From contig OX621254.1 in the NCBI GenBank assembly GCA_951640165.1, positions 27,936,001-28,000,000 of the forward strand: a stretch of 64,000 nucleotides of DNA, read 5' to 3'. Positions 35,112-45,335 of the stretch are shown in pieces. Source of the DNA: Pseudoips prasinana. Lineage: Eukaryota; Arthropoda; Insecta; Lepidoptera; Nolidae. Position numbers and translations under genes: made by a program. Under the pieces are notes generated by a model. That model was not told the origin of the DNA. It saw only the letters and a list, made by a program, of their open reading frames with translations, and did not search any database. Position 1 is the first letter of the stretch. Every line of letters begins with the position of its first letter.

Positions 35112-36703
35112 TCTATACATATAATAAAATTGTAGGAAATTCAAAACTGTACATTGAATATTATTTTAAAAGGATACTTGGGGCGTGATCTACAATCGAT
35201 ATCGAAACTAGAAATATAATTTTTAGAATTTTTGTCTGTTTGTCTGTATGTATGTCCGGACTTAACTCAAAAAGTACTGCATGGATTAACTTCAAATTTT
35301 GCATTAATATTACTAAGAGGTCGGGTCAACATATAGGTTACATATTATCGCGCTATCACCTACGGGGGAGGAGCTGTGATCTTAACTATACATATAATAA
35401 AATCGTAGGAAAGTCAAAACTGTACATTGAATATTTTTTTAAAAGGATACTTGGGGCGTGATCTACAATCGATATCAAAACCAGAAATATAATTTTTAGA
35501 ATTTTTGTCTGTTTGTCTGTATGTATGTCCGGGCTAAACTCAAAAAGTACTACACAGATTAACTTCAAATTTTGCATTAATATTACTAAGAGGTCGGGTC
35601 AACATATAGGCTACATAATATCACGCTATCACCTACGGGGGAGGAGCTGTGATCTTATCTATACATAAAATAAAATCGTAGGAAAGTCAAAACTGTACAT
35701 TGAATATTTTTTTAAAAGGATACATGGGGCGTGATCTACAATCGATATCGAAACCAAAAATATAATTTTTAGAATTTTTGTCTGTTTGTCTGTATGTATG
35801 TCCGGGCTAAACTCAAAAAGTACTGCACGGATTAACTTCAAATTTTGCATTAATATTACTAAGAGGTCGAGTCAACATATAGGCTACATATTATCACGCT
35901 ATCACCTACGGGGGAGGAGCTGTGATCTTATCTATACATATAATAAAATCGTAGGAAAGTCAAAACTGTACATTGAATATTTTTTTAAAAGGATACTTGG
36001 GGCGTGATCTACGATCGATATCGAAACCAGAAATATAATTTTTAGAATTTTTGTCTGTTTGTCTGTTTGTCTGTATGTATGTCCGGGCTAAACTCAAAAA
36101 GTACTGCACGGATTAACTTCAAATTTTGCATGAATATTACTAAGAGGTCGGGTCAACATATAGGCTACATATTATCACGCTATCACCTACGGGGGAGGAG
36201 CTGTGATCTTATCTATACATATAATAAAATCGTAGGAAAGTCAAAACTGTACATTGAATATTTTTTTAAAAGGATACTTGGGGCGTGATCTACAATCGAT
36301 ATCGAAACCAGAAATATAATTTTTAGATTTTTTGTCTGTTTGTCTGTATGTATGCCCGGGCTAAACTCAAAAAGTACTGCACGGATTAACTTCAAATTTT
36401 GCATTAATATTACTAAGAGGTCGGGTCAACATATAGGCTACATATTATCACGCTATCACCTACGGGGGAGGAGCTGTGATCTTATCTATACATATAATAA
36501 AATCGTAGGAAAGTCAAAACTGTACATTGAATATTTTTTTAAAAGGATACTTGGGGCGTGATCTACAATCGATATCGAAACCAGAAATATAATTTTTAGA
36601 ATTTTTGTCTGTTTGTCTGTATGTATGTCCGGGCTAAACTCAAAAAGTACTGCATGGATTAACATCAAATTTTGCATGAATATTACTAAGAGGTCGGGTC
36701 AAC
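35112..36703 (+). repeat. Tandem array of Helitron type A 5' segments, six units
   Basis: Units start at 35112, 35385, 35658, 35931, 36212 and 36485, each with (T)CTATACATATAATAAAAT or a near form. Four full units are 273 bp, one (35931-36211) is 281 bp through an extra 8-bp 'gtctgttt', and the last is cut at 36703. Each unit runs from the Helitron 5' end to 'ggaggagctgtgatctta' and lacks the last ~45 bp with hairpin and CTAG seen at 23860-23907. Units are almost identical, so the array is recent or homogenised. Short parallel frames on both strands are by-products, not genes. Confidence 0.95.
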
Positions 36704-36986
36704 CTAATCTAATGGGAGTAACCTTTGTGATTAATGCATCGTTAATTATTATTTTACTTTATTTGACTTACTGACTTCACTTAAAGATGACATCGGGTCT
36801 TTTTTTTTAAATAACAGTAGCATTCTTAAGTTTATTTCATAGCTAGGCTATTTATAGGTTAGGTTTTCTTAATTTTATATTGATTATTTCTTTTTAAAGT
36901 TATATTTTTTAGATTAAGCAAGAAGTAAGTAGTTATACTGGTCATCATTCAAAATTGTCGCGGACGAAGTCGCGGGCACCAGCTAG
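36704..36986 (+). mobile_element. Helitron type D 3' end fused to the array
   Basis: 'ctaatctaatgggagtaacc' through 'gtcgcgggcaccagCTAG' matches 19509-19832. It supplies the only 3' terminus of the array. 36987-37466 shows no clear feature. Confidence 0.85.
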
Positions 36987-37466
36987 TCTCAAATAAATAA
37001 CCCACTACATCAACGATCGGGCTTTAAGTCTAATAGTGTCATACTTTTTATAATACTATTATTTTTGGAAGAGAGAAAGAGATTAAAATGAATTCAGTGA
37101 GTTGCTGTGTATTAATCAAACCTCGAACAAAAAATGTATAGACTCGGTCCGCACTATTATTTTTCCATTACGTCATTCTTCCGTCAGGATTAGTGGTAAT
37201 AAATAGTCCAGTGGAGTAGCTCTGACCCAGATAAGTAGTTCTGAGGAAGATAAATAGCTCAATTCGTTTCGTTTTCTTTCGATATTATGAGTTTCCATCT
37301 AAGAATATTATACTTATATTCCATATAGTTTAAGTGGGTTTTATATAAGTCTTCTATACTTTAGTATCGTGTTTATGGTAGAAAAGTTTGAATGGAACAA
37401 CGCGTTTTCTTAATATTCAATCGCTAAAATAATAAAATGTGGTTCAAAATACCTTTGATTAGATTA

Positions 37467-37758
37467 CGAGCTGTGCCCCGCGGTTTTACCCGCGTTAAAT
37501 TTTATAAATTATCACAGCTCCTCCCCCGTAAGTAATAGCGTGATAGTATGTAGCCTATATGTTGACCCGACCTCTTAGTAATATTCATGCAAAATTTGAA
37601 GTAAATCCATGCAGTACTTTTTTAGTTTAGCCCGGACATACATACAGACAAAAATTCTAAAAACTATATTTTGGCTTCGATATCGAGTGCAGATCACGCC
37701 CAAAGTATCCTTTTAAAAAGTATTCAATGTACAGTTTTAACAGTTTTTTATATATAGA
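37467..37758 (-). mobile_element. Helitron-like element, type A
   Basis: Inverse copy; the terminal CTAG is mutated (reads CGAG on the plus strand at 37467-37470) and the 5' end is eroded to 'tatatatagatt'. Hairpin conserved. Confidence 0.7.
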
Positions 37759-37763
37759 TTTGG

Positions 37764-38028
37764 CGCCTGTTGGCGTGGTTGGCAATTGCTTGCTTTTCAC
37801 GTCGGCTCGGTCGTGGGTTCGATTCCCACGCAGGACAAATATTTGTGTGCATGAACATGTCTGTTTGTCCTTAGACTGGGTGTAATTATCTATATAAGTA
37901 TGTATTTACAGAAGAAAAGTAGAATATGTACTATATCAGTTATTTGGTTTCCATAGTACAAGCTCTGCTTAGTTTGGGATCAGATGGCGGTGAGTAAATA
38001 ATGACCCAGGATAATTATATTATTATTT
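37764..38028 (+). repeat. tRNA-derived SINE, family 3
   Basis: 'ttggcgtggttggcaattgc', B box 'gggttcgattcccacgc', body and (ATT)n-like end near 38020. Starts 6 bp after the Helitron. Confidence 0.8.
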
Positions 38029-38348
38029 CGAAAACAGTATTAAAACTCTTTAGTGCAATCGATTATTAACATTGAAGTTTGACATGTTTGAATACTAAAA
38101 TTCATCCCCTAAGGGGTTGAAAGTGTGTAAGACACTTCATCAAATACAAAAAAAAATATAGAATTGTTTTTTGTTTCGGATAATAGGGGAAAGCCTAAAC
38201 CATGTTTACACACAAAAGAATCATTTATTTATCAAAGAATAGTTTGTTGAATTTGGCATATTTAAGAATAATTATTACAAAACCCATTTAAAACATTAAT
38301 AAACAAGTATATACATATTGATTTTAAAATACAATTATACATTATTCT

Positions 38349-38396
38349 CACAGAAACTCCAGCGCAGCGTTCTGACAATATTTCCGACCATCCATC
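38349..38396 (-). CDS. Possible terminal exon of an unknown antisense gene
   Basis: On the minus strand an acceptor-like 'gatttgtttgcag' is followed by 15 codons reading DGRKYCQNAALEFL after a Met and then TGA. No clear AATAAA follows and no upstream exon was found. Length and composition look like a short last exon, but chance is not excluded. It matches no family I can name. Confidence 0.25.
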
Positions 38397-38921
38397 TGCA
38401 AACAAATCACGGTCAGGATTGAGTGTGTTTAAAACCAACAAAAATATAATAGACTACAATTTGGGTCATTTGCTAATAATCTGGGGGCACGGAAGTGCCC
38501 CCGCCAAGTTTGAACGCGAAGTAACACTGCCGTAACATCCTTTTCTGGAGACATTTCGCCGCATTTTCTGGACCCTATTTGAACATAATTTAAACTTGTT
38601 AATGTTTAATGACGATTTAATTATTTAAGATTAAAACGACCACACAAAAAGACCGTGTATAATAATTTTTTTTTGGGTATAGCCCCAAAAATTTATAATA
38701 AATTACCCAAAAATATTATATTAGAAGATCTTATCACAAAATACAGAAAGAAACTTCTTGAATTGTTACTAAATAAGGCATACTGCTCTATAAAAGAGTA
38801 CTTGACTGATAATTTAGAAATTTAGGTGAATGCTTTGTAAGTCCGATTTAAGTTATGATGTTGATGATTAATTCTATTGTAGTCTATATTAAGTGTAATA
38901 CATGACATAATGCTACTAATA

Positions 38922-38975
38922 AAATATTTAGATAATAAGATATTTAGATAATAAGATATTTAGATAATAAGATAT
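38922..38975. repeat. 17-bp tandem repeat, about three units
   Basis: 'gatatttagataataa' repeats three times. Around it, 38030-39390 contains a hairpin-like 'ggggcacggaagtgcccc' (38483-38500) and otherwise no recognised feature. Confidence 0.85.
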
Positions 38976-39390
38976 TTAGTGACATTAACTTTGATGTAAT
39001 AATGTAATACTTTGCATGCCACATCAGGCAGAACATAGTGAACTAAGCGCCTTTATTTGTCATATCATATTGTACCTACCTATGTTCAGCAATAAATGAT
39101 TTGATTGATTAATTGTGAGAAAAATAACATGCTGAACAATCAACATATTATATTTTATTCAACACCGACATATGTCCTATGACAAAATTTGCACACCTTG
39201 TGGTAGAACACAGTGCACATGTATTACAATCTTACCACCACTTATAACCTGTGTTATGCAAATAAACGATTTGATTTGATTAGACCTCTGGATAAGACCA
39301 GAACGCTGAAATTTTCGTTATTTGGTAGGCTACAATAACATACATGAAATCCAAAATTTCAAGTCGGTAGATCATTTAGTTCCGAAGCTA

Positions 39391-39523
39391 ATTATATTTA
39401 ATGTTATGTGTCTTGGCCGTTCAACTGTACCCGTTGACGTGTAAAAAGTGTTCAACCGTTGAACCTTTTTTACACGTTAGTGGGTACAGGTCAACGCCTA
39501 AGTCACATAACATTAAATATAAT
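39391..39523. mobile_element. Small inverted-repeat element (MITE or hairpin)
   Basis: 'attatatttaatgttatgtg' at the left is complementary to 39504-39523; matching continues with few mismatches through 'ttcaactgtaccc' to a centre near 39460. Almost the whole 133 bp folds on itself. No homologue in the window. Confidence 0.75.
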
Positions 39524-39613
39524 AATAAAGAAATATCAGGAAGGAACCTTAGACTTGGCTTAACTTTGTCTAGAGATTTCGTAAAACAAGCACCTACATC
39601 GAGACTTGACTAG

Positions 39614-40134
39614 TTAGGGTTCCGTAGCCAAATGGCAAAAAACGGAACCCTTATAGATTCGTCATGTCTGTCTGTCTGTCCGTCCGTATATCACAGCCAT
39701 TTTTTTACGAAACTATAAGAGCTGTACTGTTGAAACTTGGTACCTAAGTAGATGTATTCTGTGAACCGCATTAAGATTTTAACACAAAAATAGAAAAACA
39801 ATAATAATTTTGGGGGTTCCCCATACATAGAACTGAAACTCAAAACTATTTTCATCGTACCCATACATTTGGGGTATCTATGGATAGGTCTTCAAAAATG
39901 ATATTGAAGTTCCTAATATCATTTTTTTCTAAACTGAATAGTTTGCGCGAGAGACACTTCCAAAGCGGAAAAACTAACAATGAAAATTGGTTTGAACGAA
40001 ATCTAGTAAGTAGTTTTTTTTAATGCGTCATAAATCGTAAACCGCAATTTACCTTTCATTTAATCAACTGAAATAGTTGCTGCTGCGGAACCCTTCATGT
40101 GTGAGTCCGGCTCGCACTTGGCCGGTTTTTTTTT
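39614..40134 (-). repeat. Dispersed 'GGCCAAGTGCGA' element
   Basis: Minus-strand copy of 4749-5323: begins on the plus strand 'ttagggttccgtagccaaat' and ends 'ctcgcacttggccgg' plus a T run. It ends about 95 bp before lipase exon 3. Confidence 0.75.
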
Positions 40135-40230
40135 ATACAGAATGTTATTGGTGGGTACATTTTACAGGACACCATACATTTCATTTCAAAACATCTTTTT
40201 TCGCTCATTTTCACTTCTTCCTCTTCACAG

Positions 40231-40384
40231 ATTTGAAGAACAAGAAGACGGTCCTGTACAACGTCGGATTTTTTGACAGTTCAGTGTTCCCGTTCTCTCA
40301 AGCCATCGGCACTTCGTATTCCAAGCGAGGGTACAACGTCTTTATCACTGAGACTTTCGCATTCCTTACGCAAATATACCCCAA
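40231..40384 (+). CDS. Lipase-family protein, third coding exon
   Basis: Acceptor 'cttcctcttcacag', donor GTAAGT at 40385-40390. The 154-nt exon completes an Asp codon from exon 2 and reads DLKNKKTVLYNVGFFDSSVF, then an SQAIGTSYSKRGYNVFITET segment and QIYP. KTVLYxxGFxDS followed by a helix and GYNVxxxxT is the first central beta-strand, oxyanion-loop region and next strand of pancreatic-lipase-like folds; the usual HGF is replaced by VGF, as in many insect lipase relatives that may not be enzymatically active. The exon ends with two bases (AA). The GxSxG nucleophile exon was not found downstream, so catalytic status is unknown. Confidence 0.75.
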
Positions 40385-40427
40385 GTAAGTTCTGCATTTA
40401 AATTACTGTCATCAAGGAAATATTATC

Positions 40428-40619
40428 ACACTAATATTATAAATGAGAAATTTTGTGCGTGTGTGACTGTGTGAGTGTGTATGTTTGTTACTTCTTCACG
40501 TCTAAACGGCTGGAGTGATTTTAATAAAATTTGGTATGGAGTTAGCTGACAACCTGGATTAAAACAAAGGCTATAATTTACGAAGTTTACCCCGGGTAAA
40601 ACCGTTGGGCACAGCTAGT
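40428..40619 (+). mobile_element. Helitron-like element, type C
   Basis: 'tcacactaatattataaatg' at the start, 'cgtctaaacggctggagtga' in the middle and 'cgggtaaaaccgttgggcac' plus 'agCTAG' at the end. 43 bp after the exon 3 donor. Confidence 0.65.
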
Positions 40620-40629
40620 AATACAATAT

Positions 40630-40878
40630 TTGTTGTGTGGTGACGGCGCCGAATATCAGAATATCAACACCCCATCACATCCCGTGGGGGGCGTGGAAGT
40701 CGATTCCAGGCAATATCTATCACTGGACGGGTAGCAGCTTTCTTCTGGGTACTATGACTATCTTACTGCGATCGCCAACCCGTCTGCCAAGCGTGGCGAT
40801 TGTGGCATATCTCTCCAAGATGATTCTTGGGGCAGGTTTGTCCAGCTGTGGACTTCTTTCAGCTGTAATGATGATGAT
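40630..40878 (+). mobile_element. RTE-derived dwarf element
   Basis: 'tgtgtggtgacggcgccgaa' at the left and 'tttgtccagctgtggacttc' then 'atgatgatgat' at the right. 40879-41480 holds one inverse scrap of the 26076 repeat and nothing else clear. Confidence 0.75.
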
Positions 40879-41479
40879 ATGCATATTGGCCTTTAGGTCA
40901 CAACTTCCATTCAAAGAACAACCCAATTGGGGAAGTTCCTCCACGAAGACACGGTCCGTAACGTAGTTTTGAGAGTCATATGTTCGATGAGGAAACGGAA
41001 AGTCGGTTTCGATTCGGTTTAGTCGATTTTCGGTTCATCGAATATAATATGACTATCGCTACTACGTTACGGACCCTAGAAGGCATTCCTTAATAATAAT
41101 ATTACTTAATATTGTGTTTCTGAGTGTGAGGTCGCCAGACCGCCAGCTCGCTTATCGGGGTGGGGGCAACAACCCTTGTTTATCATATAACCCTGACTAT
41201 TTTTATGGCCGGCAACTCCTCCGGTGTTATAAGACTACCGACCGAGTAAATATTATGTTTACCTGCTAAATAATTTCAGTCAGTGAACCAAATCTCGTGT
41301 ATATCTCTCATTGAGTATGTTTCGACGGAGCGTCTCATCTGCGCTGATACCGGTAGAAGAGAAACCCGCTGAGTTTGTTTCGCTGGATGGATCTTCTCAG
41401 TAGGGGCGCGTTATTAACCCAAAGTCTGCCATACTAATAATACTGAATTCTTACCTTAAAAAAGACAATATTTTGTAGT

Positions 41480-41755
41480 AAATTTTCATACAATCCGTGT
41501 ACCTAAATATCTTTATGTACAGACGCCAGCACCTCAAGTTACCCCAATCTGTCAAATTTCCCCAATTGAAAGTGAACCTAAAGCTTTTGTGATAAAGTTG
41601 AAAATCTATAAAAGAAATTTGACAGATTGGGATAGCTGGATGGGCTGGCGTCTGTACCTAAATATATAATAATGTATACTTAACTATATCACTACAAACA
41701 TGATCTGCTGAGCTTTTTTTAAAGTCTACGAGACTAAAAACCTTTTTTATTTTAT
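41480..41755 (+). repeat. Tail X interrupted by a 137-bp MITE
   Basis: The tail X motifs 'caatccgtgtacctaaatat' and 'aagtctacgagactaaaaac' flank the inverted-repeat element at 41519-41655; 'cctaaatat' is present on both sides of it. Confidence 0.6.
41519..41655. mobile_element. MITE with ACAGACGCCAGC termini
   Basis: The left end ACAGACGCCAGC and right end GCTGGCGTCTGT are perfect inverted repeats, extended by 'cccaatctgtcaaat'/'atttgacagattggg'. A sibling is at 62790-62923. Non-coding. Confidence 0.85.
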
Positions 41756-42049
41756 TGATTTATTTTATAAAATAAAACTACCCACAGATGACTTGTAAAA
41801 AATGTGAAAACCGAACAATTGTTATTAAATACATCCCTATATAAATACCCTGGGTGAGTTAGTACCACTGGCATACGACTGGTTTTGTGCTTCAGAGTTG
41901 GTTAAGGGTTGACAGTAGCCTGCGGCGAAGATCGAACACAAAAAGGGTGCCCCCTGGAGCGAGTTACTTAAAAAACAACAATTCAAAATTGAAATTAATT
42001 TATCCCTTTAAACTGTTATTTTATTTTCAGTGGAATGAAAAAAATATAT

Positions 42050-42889
42050 AACGGAGAAACTGGGGTCTCGTTGTCGTTAGTCATGATGACGTCAGCAAGA
42101 CTGACGTCACTATTATCCGCACGTTGGTTATCCACTGAAGGTTGTTTACTCATGGCGATAGTAAAACCCGAAATATGTTTCGTGAAGTTTTATTCCATAA
42201 CAATCTTCGATACAAAGTGATCCGTACGGTCCGACGGCTCGAGCGAAAGTGATTTGTAGTCTTTTTTTTTTTTTTTTTTTTTTAACGTGACGCGTGCAGT
42301 TAGCCTCTCGGCTTTTACTGCTTCACCGGACAGTAGGGGTGAGCGTGGGTTCTAACCGGCCTAGCAAATAAAAACTACAAACTAAGTACCCGCGCCGGAG
42401 GGCACCCCCTGTGGGGCTCGAACCTCGGCTCTGGGCGGATACTGGCGGGGAGAGGGCGAGAGATCATGGTTTTTGGGGAGTTTAGTGCAACTTTCGCTCT
42501 ACGTTAATGACATGACGCGGCCCCCCGTCCGCGTTGAGGGGGGCTTTTTATCGGTACGATATGCAAACTAAGGGTCATGGAGGACGCTGGTGGTCGCGGC
42601 GCGTTCGCGGTCGTACTCGCATCCGGCGAGTACGAAATATCGGTTGTGATTTGTACTCGACACGTCGGCCGTATTTATACGAAATGTGCGGCGACAAACA
42701 TGTTACGTATTTTCTTTGTTCGATGAACGAATGTAAATTAAACTATTGAAATCATCAATTGTACAAATGTTAAGATGGTTTATAAATCGTAACTTTATAA
42801 GATACTAACTATTTAAGAGTAATTTAAACAAAGACTTAAAACTACTCCTATGACGCATTTGTTTTTGGTTAAGTAATGTTGTTGCGCCG
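42050..42889 (-). repeat. LTR (3' LTR of minus-strand element), carrying an insert
   Basis: Matches 45336-45789 from 'aacggagaaac' to 'gttgttgcgccg', apart from a 397-bp extra segment at 42249-42655 and small changes near 42800. ATATAT lies immediately left (42044-42049). Confidence 0.8.
42259..42645 (-). mobile_element. Poly(A) retroelement fragment inserted in the LTR
   Basis: A T run at 42261-42283 is the poly(A) tail on the minus strand. GTGATTTGTA is present at 42249-42258 and 42646-42655, a 10-bp target duplication. The other LTR has GTGATTTGTA once (45525-45535 region), the empty site. The body is GC-richer and carries 'ggggctcgaacctcgg'; its coding origin is unknown. Confidence 0.9.
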
Positions 42890-43073
42890 ATACGGCCATT
42901 CTGAAAGGCGGTGCGCGCTCTGCACCAGCCTCGTTGGTTCTCGTAGATTCTTATGGATACTCGTAGATTGTTGTGGATTCTCGTAGACCTGAAAAGAACA
43001 AAACAAATTTTCTCTGAGTAGTGAGTCTGTAAGCAACTTGTGTTGCTGTCTTTTGGTAATATCAATGAGTAGG

Positions 43074-43740
43074 TTCTCGGAGGGTCTCGTAGAGTTCTCG
43101 AAGGGTCTCGTAGAGTTCTCGGAGGGTCTCGTAGAGTTCTCGGAGGGTCTCGTAGAGTTCTCGGAGGGTCTCGTAGAGTTCTCGGAGGGTCTCGTAGATT
43201 TAGGAAAAAGGAGTGGTGTAATATTGTGCTCTGGAGCTTGTTAACACAGTGGCATACAGTAGCGCAATATAAGGAAATAAGGTTAGGAAGGTGAGAATAG
43301 GTTTAGTTCTCGTAGAGGTCTCGTAGATTTCTCGTAGAGTTCTCGTAGATTTCTCGTAGATTTCTCGTAGATTTAGGAAAAAGGAGTGGTGTTATATTGT
43401 GCTCTGGAGCTTGTTAACACAGTGGCATACAGTAGCGCAATACAAGGAAATAAGGTAAGGAAGGCGAGGGTAGGTTTACTTCTCGTAGAATAAGGAAAAA
43501 GAAGTAGTGTTGTATTGTACTCTGGAGCTTGTTAACACAGTGGCATACAGTAGCGCAATACAAGGAAATAAGGTTAGGAAGGTGAGGGTAGGTATAGTTT
43601 TTGTAGAGTTCTCGTAGATTTCTCGTAGAGTTCTCGTAGATTAAGGGACAAGGAGTTGTGTTATATTGTGCTTAGAGTGGCTGATAACACAGTGGAATAC
43701 AGAGCCACAATACAAGGAAATATTATTAGGAAGGTGCTGT
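43074..43740 (+). repeat. 21-bp tandem repeat and four longer repeats within the LTR element
   Basis: TTCTCGGAGGGTCTCGTAGAG repeats six times (43074-43199), one unit with a substitution. It is followed by four copies of a roughly 100-bp module containing 'ctggagcttgttaacacagt' (starting near 43203, 43376, 43492 and 43645), separated by runs of 'ttctcgtagat'. The short plus frame EFSEGLVEFSEGLV is only this repeat. Confidence 0.9.
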
Positions 43741-44416
43741 GATCGTAGGTTTATTAGTAGTTCTTGTAGAGTTATTTAGAGTTATTGAATTAAGTTACTT
43801 GCCCTTTACTATGAATGTTGATGAGGTCTCGTGAGGTTGATGCAATTGGCTTGGTTGGTTTTGCAACAGAATTCCGGTGAGAAGACTATTCGTTTCCCGC
43901 CGATACGGTTAACTGATCACCAGGTTGTAGAGCATGGCGCAGCACAGATTCCTGCTGCTGGGTGTTGGTTGGTTTCTGTTTTCAGATGATGAGTTGATGT
44001 AGCGGCTTGGGTGCTCGATTGTTTAATCTTACTACATTCTTCACACGCCTTGTGTGATGTTCCTGAAAATAATCATTCTTCCGACATTATTGTAGTATCT
44101 GCACTCGGCCTATGCTGACTAACTCACTTGCGAAAAGTTAAAAAATGGTACAGCCCTTTGGTGTGTCAACGACACAGACGTTAACGTGCCTATCCAGCAA
44201 TGAACCAGTCACGTTACTGGTACTGCCTTCCTTGCTGCTATGGCTAGGACAGTTTTTCGTGGTTCGCAGTGCCACAGCTGGCAGCAAGCATCTTTTTAAA
44301 GCTGGTCCACGTCATTCTACGGTACTGAATAACGCTTGATTCAATACTAAACTGGAAGAAATACACGGAGGTGAAGATTAACAAAGCCCAAACAACCTTC
44401 TGGCAACGTAGAAGGT

Positions 44417-44786
44417 TCATAGGGTAGAAGTGGTGCTTAAAACCATGTATGACCCTAATACCGGGCACTGCACACTAAACAAACACTCCTTCAGAGTAGC
44501 AACAGACAGTCCCCTGCAGAGGATGCACTGAATTTGAAGAATCACCAGCAAACATACCGCCACAATGCAGTAGCGCTTCCTGCCAACGGGCAAAGTTCCT
44601 AAATGATCCGTAGACACTACAGGAAGTACTCAAACCTAACCTTCGAGGCGTCTTATACCTGTGGACAGAACCAAAATGGTTAGACGAGCCAAACAAGCCC
44701 ACGCACAATGGCCCAATCAGGAGTGACAAATCAGTCAACCAACTAATTTGTGATAGCCCTTGAGCAGTCCCCAAAGATAAATCCAT
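44417..44786 (-). pseudogene. Decayed integrase-like region of the LTR element
   Basis: Two overlapping minus frames show STDHLGTLPVGRKRYCIVAV and, later, SVATLKECLF, which fit the start of a Ty3/gypsy integrase core (TDHxGPLP...RY.xVxVD). The second catalytic Asp and the Glu cannot be placed and there are frame changes. 44100-44410 and 44790-45310 read as further decayed interior without recognisable motifs. Confidence 0.45.
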
Positions 44787-45335
44787 AGTAAATCACAACC
44801 AAATGTGAACCAAAATCAAGGAACACTCCAAACAGCTCATAAAAGGAGTAGAGAAGAGCTGGCTCAAAACCCAATGGAAGCACAGGTGGAACCAACTACG
44901 ACTAATAGCAGCAGTACCACCACTATGGTATGACACAGAATAGCCAACCTGCGGCTGGCATATCCAGCACCAGGAGACTACAATGAGCTACTCCTAACAA
45001 ACGTACTGAAGTATGTGCAGACTGCATTCAGGGTACTAGGGATAGAATAGAGAGTAATGGTTCTTAGTACGAAAGATCCTGAAGGGTCGAAATGCTGTAC
45101 GTAAGTACACCCCGACAAACTCAAAAGTCAAAAACGTGTGACAGCCACGCCGAAACCCGCCTGACTCAAAGACATCATGAAAGCAGTCCTTTGTAAGTCC
45201 GGAGCCGTACACGTTATCCTTATCCGGGTTTAACTCTGAATGTTTTGGCTAGCAGAAGGCAACTTCATTGCCTCACACTATCACTATCTTCGTCATCGAG
45301 GGTCGTCATTTTCTGGGTTGAATCCCACTTCTGAT

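Noticed and set aside
35240..36677. Conserved family of 63- and 73-residue proteins on both strands
   Set aside because: They are frames of the same 273-bp Helitron unit; identical DNA, not protein selection, explains their similarity.
35112..36703. CRISPR-like array
   Set aside because: Units of 273 bp are directly joined with no unique spacers, and the unit is a recognisable Helitron segment.
43038..43244. EFSEGLV repeat protein
   Set aside because: It is the 21-bp tandem repeat inside a non-coding part of the LTR element; no start or stop context and no relative.
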